This document shows positions 1 through 9,835 of a stretch of 25,330 nt of DNA, piece by piece. A program made the translations under genes and the position numbers. The stretch spans positions 1 through 25,330 of IMG/VR virus record IMGVR_UViG_3300025828_000171. One strand, 5' to 3'. Under the pieces are notes generated by a model. That model worked only from the letters and a program-made list of their open reading frames with translations. It had not been told where the DNA came from and searched no databases. This DNA is from a virus. How positions within the stretch are numbered: position 1 is the stretch's first letter; every line of letters starts with the position of its first letter.

Positions 1-3000
1 ATATATTAATTGATTTGGGTTTGCTGTTCTAGTTTCAACTACTGGCCCACCATCTACTGTGTCTGGACTTTCAATATTAAATCCTCTAGAAGTCATTTTG
101 CTTCCATTATAGAATGAATTTTCTACTCCAGTACCAATAAAATCTTGAAATTGTGCTGGGCCATTAATATCAATGCCTCTCACCGGATTTCCATTTACGT
201 CAGGTGTTAATATGTCTGACCCAGATACAACAATATAACCTATTGGGGTGTTCCCGTATATGAATGAAGATGTATATGAAAAGAATATGTTTATATTTTT
301 AACACGTGCTTTTGCTACAAGAGCATTTGTTTCATATACATTAGTAATAATCGCCGGCTGAATACCGAATTCTATGATGTCACCTTCATCTACAAATGCT
401 TGTAAATCTCCGATAATAACACCATCTGCTCCGGTTTCTAAACCATACGATGCACTTAATCCGGGTGTTAAAGTTGGGTCATCCCCATAAGCAACCGATT
501 GCCAAGACGCACTTCCTGTACGATATGCAGTCACTACATTTCCATCAATAGTAATAATATAATCGTTAGCTGACTGCGGAGCCGATGCTCCCAGGGCTTC
601 CGGGTCTTGAATTTCACTACCGGTAATAAACCATTTTTCCCATTCTATCTGAATACCTGTATATTCATTGAAACTTGAACTATATGTAGCAGCTATTGAT
701 GCTGATATGCTACTTGATAAACTCAATTGTAACACTGATGCAGATGCATACAAAGCGACTTGTAATGCCGCGGCCTCGTCTCCTGCTACAGCATATTCTA
801 AATCAGACAGTCTAGTGTCAAACACAGACCCACTACTGAAATACCATTCTGCATATGGATATAGTTCTGCAGAAGACGTAACAGATGTTGATGCTGTAGT
901 TTGATAATTCAAACTAGCACTTGCTGCAAAATTGATATGCCCGTTTGGTGGCGAAACTGCAGAATCATTAAGTGTTACAAGAGCAAATGTGTCGCCATCG
1001 AACACCGACCCCGAGTCTGCTGCAAATTCGAATTTCCATTGTGCGAATACCCCAAAGCCGCCGCTATAACTTCCACTTCTTTCTAACGCCTCCAACAAAC
1101 TACCGGTGGTCAAAGAGCCTGTTAACAGCATATCGATTGGCGTTGAGTTATACGGCGTTCCCCCAGAGCCTGTAAAAGCAGCTTGACCCGTCCAAACCGG
1201 TATAGACCCAGTTGAGAATGAAAATGCCGGACCGAGGCTTGCAGTTCCTATAAATAAAGATGCTGTAACAGAATCAATTTGAAAATCAGTTCCTTCTGGG
1301 AGTAATCTCAATGGTAACCAAAAAGGATCGGGATACTTATCAATTTCATCAACTTGTAGCGTTTCCCAACGTTTCAATCCTTCATATAAATCGCCCCAAA
1401 GTGTTGATCCACCACTAGCAGTAGGATGTCCTGACCCGGAGTTGATTAATTCATATATATCGACAGTTTCTGAACTCACACTATCAATTGATGCAGGTAA
1501 CGCAATTTCAAAGAGATATCCTCCTCCTGGAGTCTGGACATTGCTGAATCCACTTACGTTACTTGAGCTTATTATAGTAGCATCGGCCCCGGCCGATAAC
1601 AAATACGCGCCACTTCCAGACTCTGGAGCATTATAATCATGATACCACGTATCTATTATATCAATAGAACTACTTGAAAATGTAAATTCGGTAGAATTAG
1701 AACCTGTATGTGCAACGCCTTCAAATACTACATCAGACCCAGAATCAGCTACAGATGATGTCGTTGTTAAAACTGCAGTTTCATTATATAATGTTTTGCG
1801 GTATTCAACATAACTAAGACTTTCTCTTGTTTCTGACAACGTTGCGCCAGTTATCGGCAAGAATACTGCCTGCGACATCCATGTAGGTGTTGATCCTGTA
1901 ATATACTGCGATCCGCTCAATACTGCATATTGATACGAATATGTTGTCCCAGCATATCGTTCATCTGATGATTTCGTTAGATATGCTTGCCATTGATCAT
2001 CATCTTGTGCTGTTATTGTTACAACTGCGCCTTCAATGCCACCTAAATATACTGGATAACTACCTGTTACAACCGTAGTTTCTTGAACATTGATATCTGT
2101 ATTATATCCTGCATTTTGTTTGTTTACGCGAGGTAAGAATGAATCTTTATTTCTTTCTAGAATATTAGGCTGAATCAATAATCCAGTTATTTTATCAGCA
2201 CGAGCCGGCAACAATTGATCTAACTGCTTAAAGAAAGAAAGATCAAACAATGTAAATATTTTGATGTATGCATTAAGATCATTCTTAGTTTCATATTTCT
2301 TCCAATATGATTGTGCAGCTTCAATTAAATCTGGGTATGATCGTTCATATTGCTGGCCAGGATCGCCAATATATGAATCTAATTCAGTAAATCCAAGTTG
2401 TGCAATGATATCCTCATCAATCATTGTTTGTGGAGAAAAATATACTCCTAAACGATTTGAATCTAATGGAGCTTTATCAAATTGGCTTCTTTCTGCTCTT
2501 GTTTTAACATCTAATGTTCCGACAAGTTCATTATCTTCTAATCTAATCTTGTTGTCATCAAATGTACCTGCTGCTAATGATATTCCATCATAATAATATG
2601 TTTCTTCAATTGAGTCATACGGCTCTGCATTAGTCCAACTTGCAAATGAAGCTGATATTCCTGACAAATTAGGTTCAACACCTGACATTGTAACAGCTGT
2701 TGTGTGATTTGTTTTTTCTGTTAGTGGCAAACGAAATACTAATTCATCATATGCATCAACGTTGCCATCATATGCAGCAGGTGCTTTAGTATGATTATTA
2801 AATGGTGAATCTTGTAAACTAGATGACCAAAGTCTTAATTCTTGAAGTTGTCCTTCTAGACGTGAGCCGCCGCCATTACTACCGAGCATTACCGTGCCTG
2901 TTGATGCAAATGATGCTGTTGCAGATGCAGATACTGCTGCTACAATTTTTCCGTATTTTGATTTTTTTGCAACAACTTCTAATGATCCATTACTTCCACT

Positions 3001-5121
3001 TCTTAATAATACATTCAACCAGCCGCCATCAAACATTTCAATATCAGCTGATGCAGTTTCGTTAATTCGAATTGTCCCTAATGTGCCGCGCGTAAAATCT
3101 ATTGTAACATCATTTGAATCTACTGAAAATAAATTCATTGTGCTCGGCAATGCTGGGTTTGTTAATACATTGTCTGTTCGGAAACGAAGTTCTACTGAAT
3201 TAATTGGTTGATCGTAATCAACAGTTACTGTTCCTGCAGGATTTTGAATTAAGTCTAATGCATAATCAAAATTCAATTTTTCATAAACTGGAGGACGTTC
3301 AATTCTCGGCCCGCCATATTCGTTGATTGATATCATGCTCTGTGGTATTCCATAACATGATAACAATGCTTTTACGCTTCTTTTAGTTCCTTTTGATTTT
3401 AATAGTCCTGGCAAGTTGTTAACAATACGACGCCATATGTGGTACGTCATATCCTTGCCTGGTAATGATGCATCACCTACCGTATTAGAACCAGTAATCG
3501 GAATTCCTGCTTCGTTAGTACCTAAAACATACTCCCAAAGATCTTTGTATTGATTTCCATCTGTTAAAGACCATCCAAATTGTTTAGCTACAGAATAAAG
3601 TAATTCATTTGGAACGCCGTATTTAGGGTGTTCATCTCTAGAATATATTTTAGAAACATTGCGAATATATGTATAAATAATATCATAATGTTGTCCTAAC
3701 ATATGAATAAACGTTTCTAAACCTTCATTGTCAGGATTAGTTCGTAAATACAACGGAACGCCGTTAATCAAAGAATTATAATTTGCTCTATCATATATAT
3801 CTGCGTTGTCTAACAATGTCGAATACCATTCTTGAGCAATGCTTGATGTGCTACTATATAATGTATGTGGACGAGATGTTGTTGTCTTAGGCCACGGATC
3901 AATATAACTACCCGTGATGTATGAAACATTAGGATCTGCTAATGGTAGATCATATGTGAATAGTGTTGATGATGATTCAAAATAAAGATACTTTTCAAAT
4001 TCATCAAATCCACCAATTAATGAATTTTTAAGATTTGTAAATTCTTGGATATTAGTAATAGCAGTACTGCCTGATATAGAACCTAAGGTATTTAATTGCG
4101 AATCATATGATTCAATCAATCCGATTTTATATTTGAAATTCTTAACTCGTTCTGTAGCCGAACTGTAAAATACAAAGTTATTAAAATCTGAATAATCAAT
4201 ATTCAAATCAATACCCGAAAGACTTCCAGAAAATATCGAATCAACCAATTGCTGTGATGTTGAAACGCTTGATCCTAATATGTCATTCCAATTTTTTAAA
4301 CCTGTGTCTGTGCTTGTGCTAGCACGATCGGATGCATCCCAATTCGGCCCTGATAATTTTCTTGTTGTTCCTGCTGCTAAACCTAACCCAAACGTTTCTA
4401 ACGTAACACGATCAATATATGTAGGACGTTGTTCTTCAACTATCCAACATTTAAAATCTTTTTCAATATCATCTGCTAATGGCTCATACAATTTTACATA
4501 AACATATTCTCCAATTACTACACTGTTAGTAAACAACGCAGTTTGGTTTCTGCTAAAATTAACAAGCAGTGTACGATATGATTCTGTTGAAGTTAAACGC
4601 GTAACAGCATTTCCAACACTTTGTATGTAATTTGTAATTTGCTCTAAAAATTCTGAGTCATCTGGATCAATTGCTCGTAATCGTAATTCTGTACGATCTG
4701 GAGATATTTCATCTATTTTTAATTTTTGTGATTCATATGACCCAATAAGGTTGGTAAAGAAATTTACCGCAATTCTATATTCACCCCTTTGAATATTCAG
4801 ATTATTGAATTCATTGAATAGATTAATCTGCCATGGTTTAGCTGGCAATCTATAATCAACGTTACTCTCCGGGTCAGTATATGTAATCTGATTTTTAGGC
4901 TGTAAATCAATTCGATGATTTCCTGTGATCCAAGTATCGCCAGAATATACATGAAACTCAATTCCATTATCACGAGGATCAGAAGCCAATATGTTATTTT
5001 TCCAAGCATATTTTAATGCCGGTGAAGACAACAATTCAATTTCTTTGTCTGAAAATCGTTGCCCTTGCGTAGCTCTCGTCGAGCTAAGAATTTTATCGAT
5101 ATTTTTATATTGTGATAACAT
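1..5121 (-). CDS. Giant tail/fibre structural protein with LamG-like domain (3' end outside window)
   Basis: The frame starts with ATG at 5121 and stays open to base 1, giving at least 1,707 residues; the C-terminus is missing. A GGAAT SD lies just before the start, and it begins 11 bases after the preceding structural gene. Around residues 557-604 there is a helical segment with KSKGTKRSVKALLSCYG, reminiscent of the KGT region of P2 gpI-type tail proteins. Around residues 632-777 lies a concanavalin/laminin-G-like jelly roll ending in GQLQELRLW. The remainder is rich in Ser, Thr and Gly, with at least ten scattered TGS tripeptides. By inference it is a distal tail or fibre protein, with the LamG-like domain binding surface glycans. 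Tail location is well supported by the baseplate genes upstream. The exact structural role is not known. Confidence 0.8.
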   Translation of the reverse strand, partial: MLSQYKNIDKILSSTRATQGQRFSDKEIELLSSPALKYAWKNNILASDPRDNGIEFHVYSGDTWITGNHRIDLQPKNQITYTDPESNVDYRLPAKPWQINLFNEFNNLNIQRGEYRIAVNFFTNLIGSYESQKLKIDEISPDRTELRLRAIDPDDSEFLEQITNYIQSVGNAVTRLTSTESYRTLLVNFSRNQTALFTNSVVIGEYVYVKLYEPLADDIEKDFKCWIVEEQRPTYIDRVTLETFGLGLAAGTTRKLSGPNWDASDRASTSTDTGLKNWNDILGSSVSTSQQLVDSIFSGSLSGIDLNIDYSDFNNFVFYSSATERVKNFKYKIGLIESYDSQLNTLGSISGSTAITNIQEFTNLKNSLIGGFDEFEKYLYFESSSTLFTYDLPLADPNVSYITGSYIDPWPKTTTSRPHTLYSSTSSIAQEWYSTLLDNADIYDRANYNSLINGVPLYLRTNPDNEGLETFIHMLGQHYDIIYTYIRNVSKIYSRDEHPKYGVPNELLYSVAKQFGWSLTDGNQYKDLWEYVLGTNEAGIPITGSNTVGDASLPGKDMTYHIWRRIVNNLPGLLKSKGTKRSVKALLSCYGIPQSMISINEYGGPRIERPPVYEKLNFDYALDLIQNPAGTVTVDYDQPINSVELRFRTDNVLTNPALPSTMNLFSVDSNDVTIDFTRGTLGTIRINETASADIEMFDGGWLNVLLRSGSNGSLEVVAKKSKYGKIVAAVSASATASFASTGTVMLGSNGGGSRLEGQLQELRLWSSSLQDSPFNNHTKAPAAYDGNVDAYDELVFRLPLTEKTNHTTAVTMSGVEPNLSGISASFASWTNAEPYDSIEETYYYDGISLAAGTFDDNKIRLEDNELVGTLDVKTRAERSQFDKAPLDSNRLGVYFSPQTMIDEDIIAQLGFTELDSYIGDPGQQYERSYPDLIEAAQSYWKKYETKNDLNAYIKIFTLFDLSFFKQLDQLLPARADKITGLLIQPNILERNKDSFLPRVNKQNAGYNTDINVQETTVVTGSYPVYLGGIEGAVVTITAQDDDQWQAYLTKSSDERYAGTTYSYQYAVLSGSQYITGSTPTWMSQAVFLPITGATLSETRESLSYVEYRKTLYNETAVLTTTSSVADSGSDVVFEGVAHTGSNSTEFTFSSSSIDIIDTWYHDYNAPESGSGAYLLSAGADATIISSSNVSGFSNVQTPGGGYLFEIALPASIDSVSSETVDIYELINSGSGHPTASGGSTLWGDLYEGLKRWETLQVDEIDKYPDPFWLPLRLLPEGTDFQIDSVTASLFIGTASLGPAFSFSTGSIPVWTGQAAFTGSGGTPYNSTPIDMLLTGSLTTGSLLEALERSGSYSGGFGVFAQWKFEFAADSGSVFDGDTFALVTLNDSAVSPPNGHINFAASASLNYQTTASTSVTSSAELYPYAEWYFSSGSVFDTRLSDLEYAVAGDEAAALQVALYASASVLQLSLSSSISASIAATYSSSFNEYTGIQIEWEKWFITGSEIQDPEALGASAPQSANDYIITIDGNVVTAYRTGSASWQSVAYGDDPTLTPGLSASYGLETGADGVIIGDLQAFVDEGDIIEFGIQPAIITNVYETNALVAKARVKNINIFFSYTSSFIYGNTPIGYIVVSGSDILTPDVNGNPVRGIDINGPAQFQDFIGTGVENSFYNGSKMTSRGFNIESPDTVDGGPVVETRTANPNQLIY

Positions 5122-5132
5122 ACTTATTCCAA

Positions 5133-6320
5133 TTACGGATCTACCGCTTCAATTTCCCAATAACACTGATCTGCAAAATATAATCCGCCGTTGAATTTTC
5201 CATTTACAGTGACAGTATTAGTTCCACATTCGCCTTCAATATACCACTTATCCCAAGCTCGCATATTTCGATTTTCTAACACATATTCTCCCGACAATGA
5301 GTCATATCCATTTGAAATTACTTTAACGTAATTTGATACCCCAGCTGCTGTATTACCTTCGAGTGCTGGTTGATAATCTGCAGATTTTCTCTGCAATCTA
5401 GCTCTAAATCCTACTTCCCGGCCTATAGATTTTTTATCGCTTTCTAATTCTCTACGTTTTTCCGCAAGGGCTTTTATTTTGTTTTGATATACATAATATC
5501 CTCTAGATCGAGGGTTGGATTTTGCCTGAAGCTCGCGGAAAACTCTTATAGAAGAATTAATTACATCAATTACTGCATTTATATCATTAATTTCATCAGC
5601 TGGATTGCCTTCTACATCAGGATTTGCAAAATGTACATCTACTTTATAACGCATTCGAAGATTTTTACCAGATTCAATTAGTTCAGGTGTAATTGTATAA
5701 GTACCAGGCTCAATCTGTTGCGGACCTCGTAGTACATTATTAAACTCCAATTTTTGGAATCCATGAGCTTTTCCAGCAACAGGATAACTAGGAGCAAATA
5801 CAAACCATTGTGTTACAAAATCTGGTGTATATCTTGCGCTAAATACATCCAATTCATTTTCTGGCAATTCTATATCAATCTCGCCAATATCCGTTTGCCT
5901 TGAAATAATAGTTGGAGGAAATTTAAAGTATTTAAACTGCGTGTCAATAACTCTATTAACAGAACTATTCGTATATAATCTATCATTAGCTTCAACGATT
6001 ACCGTTTCATTGTATTGTGCAGCGTCTTCATCAGTAACTTGCTGTACAGTACCATTAATAATCAAATTACCTGCTGCATCTCTTTTATTTATGAATGGTA
6101 AATTAGATGCATAGTCTAATCCTTTTTGATCATAAATGATTTGTTCTTGCCTGCTTGCTATTTGAAAGGATTGTTCGTATGTACTTGGCTGTAATATTTC
6201 AGCTCTAGTTTGACTGCGCATGTCTCGAATTGCATTCTCATCAACAAATGCAGATGCTTCTGATGAAATAGAATCACTGAAAAATTCTGGTGCAAAATAT
6301 TCTGATTGTTGTTCTGCCAT
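5133..6320 (-). CDS. Virion structural protein, baseplate/tail cluster
   Basis: A 395-residue protein that I do not recognise at family level. Its start overlaps the stop of the upstream DNRLRE gene by one base (TAATG), so the two are probably translationally coupled. The N-terminal 100 residues are polar and acidic. The middle looks beta-rich. Around residues 245-310 a charged helical stretch contains KIKALAEKRRELESDKK, a likely short coiled coil. The C-terminal ~60 residues are again beta-like, with several Trp and Tyr residues and two Cys. Position between the wedge genes and the giant tail protein suggests a baseplate-periphery or fibre-attachment part. That role is inferred from context only. 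Confidence 0.75.
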   Translation of the reverse strand: MAEQQSEYFAPEFFSDSISSEASAFVDENAIRDMRSQTRAEILQPSTYEQSFQIASRQEQIIYDQKGLDYASNLPFINKRDAAGNLIINGTVQQVTDEDAAQYNETVIVEANDRLYTNSSVNRVIDTQFKYFKFPPTIISRQTDIGEIDIELPENELDVFSARYTPDFVTQWFVFAPSYPVAGKAHGFQKLEFNNVLRGPQQIEPGTYTITPELIESGKNLRMRYKVDVHFANPDVEGNPADEINDINAVIDVINSSIRVFRELQAKSNPRSRGYYVYQNKIKALAEKRRELESDKKSIGREVGFRARLQRKSADYQPALEGNTAAGVSNYVKVISNGYDSLSGEYVLENRNMRAWDKWYIEGECGTNTVTVNGKFNGGLYFADQCYWEIEAVDP

Positions 6321-7459
6321 TATCTAACTACTTTAAAATAATATTCATTATCAATATACTGTTCTGTGAAACCATCAACAATTTTTAATGCTATGCGATA
6401 ATAACGCTCTGGCATCAACCCATTCATATCTAAATAAATGAAGTTGCTGGTGTCATCACAACTCACTTTAGTATAAATATCGTCAAATGGAATTATTGTT
6501 TCATCTGTAGCAGCATCGACAACTGAATAATATGTAGTCTCTGGCAAGCGCTTAACTGTCTGTAATGGAAATAAATTTGTAGCTGATTTTTGTGGATATT
6601 TGTCTCGTCCATAAAAGCGTATACGAGCTATTTCCGTGTCTTTATACGATTTATTAATTTTTGGGTAAATGATATTCGATTCTAAATCAAGTGCGTCTAA
6701 CGTGCTAGAATACGCTGACTGATCCCAATACATGGTTAGCCTTGGAACATATATAGTATGTGTTTCTCTAGAAAAGAATCTTACATACCCAGTAGTGTCG
6801 CCAGACGCTTCATCGGCATCAGAAAATTTAAGCAAGAATCCATTATTTGAAATTGTTGTTCCTGCACTACCATTGATCCATAATTTAACTGCATCTGTTA
6901 CATCCATGTTAATATCAGTAGGACGATAACTAAATGACTCTTGTTCTTCTAAGCCCGGTTGTGTATAAAAACTTTGGTCATATTGCGTTAAGTCATATGA
7001 TGCAGACCCACTTTGATATATCCAGCTACCACCCTGACTTCCGGTAATTTTTAAAGATGTTGTAACATCACCTGAGGTAGTCCATGATGAACCAGAAGCA
7101 GGATATTGCCACGAAACACCATCGGTAATAGAAGGCGATGAATTTTCAAAACCAACGCCATTCGTCCAAGAATCATATGCAATTTTTGCTTCAACTGTAT
7201 ATTCTGAAGAAAGTGTTTTTGCATGAGAAGTATATAGTTGTAAAACAAACTTACATGCATCTAAAGTTGTAGAATATTTTGTTAATGTAGATTGAATTTC
7301 AGACATATCAAACTTAAGAAGAGACCTACTTCGTACATAAGCATCTCCAGAAGTATTAATGCGTTTGCCTACTTCAAGAATTTCATCGATACCAGTATTA
7401 AGTGTCGGTACAGATTCATATAATGTAGCATCTTTTTCTGCGTAAAATATTCTGAACAT
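6320..7459 (-). CDS. DNRLRE-domain (jelly-roll) tail protein
   Basis: A 379-residue protein. Residues ~10-55 carry the pattern of DNRLRE modules: DATLYESVPTLNTG, a short strand, then RSLLKFDMSEI. Residues ~184-211 carry the second half, DVTDAVKLWINGS followed by NNGFLLKF. DNRLRE modules are beta-sandwiches of secreted or surface proteins, often carbohydrate-associated, so a glycan-contacting tail or fibre component is the likeliest role; this is inference. The C-terminal ~110 residues look like a separate beta domain. It has an AAGGAT SD just before ATG, and its leader carries both an ATATTTAT octamer and a T4-late-type TATAAATA. Confidence 0.75.
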   Translation of the reverse strand: MFRIFYAEKDATLYESVPTLNTGIDEILEVGKRINTSGDAYVRSRSLLKFDMSEIQSTLTKYSTTLDACKFVLQLYTSHAKTLSSEYTVEAKIAYDSWTNGVGFENSSPSITDGVSWQYPASGSSWTTSGDVTTSLKITGSQGGSWIYQSGSASYDLTQYDQSFYTQPGLEEQESFSYRPTDINMDVTDAVKLWINGSAGTTISNNGFLLKFSDADEASGDTTGYVRFFSRETHTIYVPRLTMYWDQSAYSSTLDALDLESNIIYPKINKSYKDTEIARIRFYGRDKYPQKSATNLFPLQTVKRLPETTYYSVVDAATDETIIPFDDIYTKVSCDDTSNFIYLDMNGLMPERYYRIALKIVDGFTEQYIDNEYYFKVVR

Positions 7460-7477
7460 GAGTTATCCTTACTAGTT

Positions 7478-7485
7478 TATTTATA
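7478..7485 (-). promoter_or_regulatory. TATAAATA, identical to the T4 late promoter -10
   Basis: The minus strand reads TATAAATA 18 bases before the ATG of the DNRLRE tail gene. This is the exact core of T4 late promoters, which are recognised by gp55, and a gp55-like protein is encoded at 12624-13325. The implied 5' leader would be only ~10-12 bases, holding the AAGGAT SD. In a genome this AT-rich the octamer can arise by chance. Confidence 0.4.
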
Positions 7486-7493
7486 ATAAATAT
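7486..7493 (-). promoter_or_regulatory. ATATTTAT intergenic octamer
   Basis: The sense strand reads GGAATATTTATT between the gp6-like stop and the DNRLRE gene. It is one of seven copies found in gene gaps and is a candidate late promoter or processing element. Here it sits directly upstream of TATAAATA. Confidence 0.35.
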
Positions 7494-7496
7494 TCC

Positions 7497-9383
7497 TTAG
7501 TAAGATACTATTCGTCCTTTGATGTCTTGGTTTGGAAATTTAACTTCAAAAATTGAAGGATCTAATGATGGATATACAACGCCATTCTTTTCTGCCGTAT
7601 TTAAATCGTATATATTTCCAGAATAATTTTGGGTTGTGTCATATAAATTAGTAAACTGTACATCTAACACTGACTGAACACCATCAACGTTGCCCAATGC
7701 ATTCAATATTTCAGATTTAATTATTGGTTGATTGATCTGCCATCTTGAAATGTCAAAATAACGCTTTAGACGATCAACACAACGAAGTAGAACATCATTA
7801 CTATTATAATTTGCTCTAGCACTAATTTCGAAATCAACACCAATATTGATAATAAATGCATTTTTTATGTTAACTGCATCCGTTAATATACGATAATTTC
7901 CAAGATATGTTTTTAAATTTTCTTTTACAGCATCATTTAAATTAACTAACTTTTTAGTTGCATCATATCCTAATACATAAAGATTCATTGCCAATGGATT
8001 TGAAACTCGTCTTTCTTCTAAATCGTCTTGAGCGATTTGATCGTCGGGAACAATGTATGCTTTTGCAATGCTACCAAAACGAGCTGGCATAGAATATGCT
8101 CTAATAATATAATCTTCTCTTGTTACCAATCTGTTTTGTGTTGCAAAATTAGCTAGTGCATTATTTTTGATATCTTCAATGTTATCCGTCGACTTTGCTC
8201 CTCGTGCTGGCTCTGGGTTATTTGCTGCAATTGAACTCTTAACAAAATTCAATACCCCACCTGATATGTCAGCATTTGGATCATCATCATAACTTACTGA
8301 AGAAATTGATGTTAATGTATTTGCTTCTACATTGTCAGCAAATCCAGCTCCTACTGTATATGTAACTGTAAGAGTTGTGTTAGCAGGAGCTTGTCCATAT
8401 GCTCGTGTATATAAAAAGTTTGATGGATCTATATCAACATCAATATTTCGTCTAAACCCAGCTAATCCAGATCCTACGTTGTCTGGGTTAGGAATAATTT
8501 CTTCATCGTTATTATCAGAAACACCTGCACCAAATTGAAGTTCTGTTAAACGGTCTTGTCTAAGTCTAGTAACAAATCGTTTAGAAGATTTTCTCATTTT
8601 TAAAAGATATGGAGCACTCGCTCTATATACATTTAAGTCTGGATCGTTTTCTGCTAAATTTGGAACTTCTTCAAAAACAGTATCTTGAGCTAAATAAGGA
8701 ACTTGGTACCAATTATCTCCATCTGATTCTTCGACTGAAACTATGTCAATAACGTTAGTGTCTGGCAATACAACTTTATCATATGCAACAGGTGCATTAA
8801 ATGTAAAGGTCGACGTTCTTACTGTTCCAGATACAGCACGTACCGTCTTCTTAGCTAAATAATATACAGGTGCATTAGTAGCATCATTAGTTTCATATAT
8901 TGTGATTTCAGTTGGATCAAATGATGAAGAAAACCCAAAATCTACTGAGTCTAATGTTCTGAAAATAGCATCGCCCGATGCTTGTTTAATTTGCATTCCA
9001 GAACGTATTGTTAACGCATATCTAAAATCTGGGGCAACTCCATCCCCAGACCCCGAAGCCGGAAGTAGTTGAAATACATCAATATTGGTATATGCTGGCG
9101 TTGAAGCTTTTACATTGTATCCTAATGATCTAGCAATGTCAAATACATTGCCTTCTTCTTGTGCATGTTGTAAAAATGACTCTTTAAGATTAGTATCAGT
9201 ATAATATGATAAAACATCACCAACATATGATGCTAATTCTAAAAACAACATTCCAGGCGATGACTCATTAAAATCTCGATAGGTATCTGGAAAATATTGT
9301 TTGGTAAAATCAATTAGATTTTTTCTGAATTGACCAAAATCTTTTCCTAAATATGTTACATCTTTTTTTATTTCAGTCGCCAT
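7497..9383 (-). CDS. 6: Baseplate wedge protein, T4 gp6-like
   Basis: A 628-residue protein, close to the ~660 of T4 gp6. The N-terminal ~80 residues are characteristic of gp6/gpJ-type wedge proteins: DFGQFRKNLIDFTKQYFPD, then SPGMLFLELASYVGDVLSYY. In T4, gp6 dimers join neighbouring wedges into the inner baseplate ring and drive the hexagon-to-star change. The C-terminal third (NRLVTREDYIIRAYSMPARF through VDGVQSVLDVQF) matches the layout of Baseplate_J-type domains. It has a GAGGAAT SD and begins one base after the gp25-like gene stops, the usual gp25-gp6 neighbour pair. Assignment is strong. Confidence 0.9.
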   Translation of the reverse strand: MATEIKKDVTYLGKDFGQFRKNLIDFTKQYFPDTYRDFNESSPGMLFLELASYVGDVLSYYTDTNLKESFLQHAQEEGNVFDIARSLGYNVKASTPAYTNIDVFQLLPASGSGDGVAPDFRYALTIRSGMQIKQASGDAIFRTLDSVDFGFSSSFDPTEITIYETNDATNAPVYYLAKKTVRAVSGTVRTSTFTFNAPVAYDKVVLPDTNVIDIVSVEESDGDNWYQVPYLAQDTVFEEVPNLAENDPDLNVYRASAPYLLKMRKSSKRFVTRLRQDRLTELQFGAGVSDNNDEEIIPNPDNVGSGLAGFRRNIDVDIDPSNFLYTRAYGQAPANTTLTVTYTVGAGFADNVEANTLTSISSVSYDDDPNADISGGVLNFVKSSIAANNPEPARGAKSTDNIEDIKNNALANFATQNRLVTREDYIIRAYSMPARFGSIAKAYIVPDDQIAQDDLEERRVSNPLAMNLYVLGYDATKKLVNLNDAVKENLKTYLGNYRILTDAVNIKNAFIINIGVDFEISARANYNSNDVLLRCVDRLKRYFDISRWQINQPIIKSEILNALGNVDGVQSVLDVQFTNLYDTTQNYSGNIYDLNTAEKNGVVYPSLDPSIFEVKFPNQDIKGRIVSY

Positions 9384-9384
9384 T

Positions 9385-9831
9385 TTATTCCTCTGCTACT
9401 TCAAAGTCGCCATTTTCATTTGCAAAAACAGCAATAGTTAATTCAGAACCCGTAGGTTTTACTAGAAATGATATTGATACATTAACCTGATGTACTAACG
9501 TTGCATCACTTTGGCCTGTTGTAACATCTATATTAGTAATTTGTATGTATGGTAACCAAAATGAAACTGCTTCTTTAATAGTATCTTGTATTGCCTGAAT
9601 TAATTCATCTGTATTTGGTTCAAATATTAAATTTAACAAACCAGATCCAAATGTCGGTAAATTATATCGTTCACCCTTACGGGTTAGCAATAAATTCTTT
9701 AGATTAGAAACTGCCTGTTCATCTGTAGTAAATGATTGTGTGAATAGTTTGTCTTTAGCAAATTGTGTTTTAACTGCAATTGGCGAATCATCTCTACGAA
9801 ACGACTCTCTAGACTCTATTCTAAAACCCAT
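9385..9831 (-). CDS. 25: Baseplate wedge protein, gp25-like (GPW/gp25 family)
   Basis: A 148-residue protein. Residues ~36-70 give the family pattern: AVSNLKNLLLTRKGERYNLP, then FGSGLLNLIFEP. In T4, gp25 bridges the wedge core and the sheath and nucleates sheath contraction. The family's usual EPR motif in the segment that follows is replaced here by WLPYIQI (~residues 92-98). An AAAGGAT SD precedes the ATG. Despite older names, family members are not lysozymes in this context. The downstream neighbour is gp6-like, as in many contractile-tail gene clusters. Confidence 0.9.
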   Translation of the reverse strand: MGFRIESRESFRRDDSPIAVKTQFAKDKLFTQSFTTDEQAVSNLKNLLLTRKGERYNLPTFGSGLLNLIFEPNTDELIQAIQDTIKEAVSFWLPYIQITNIDVTTGQSDATLVHQVNVSISFLVKPTGSELTIAVFANENGDFEVAEE

Positions 9832-9835
9832 TTAC

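Noticed and set aside
2261-3211. Several 80-110 codon plus-strand frames inside the giant tail gene
   Set aside because: They are antisense shadows of a continuous 1,707-codon minus-strand frame, with no promoter or SD.
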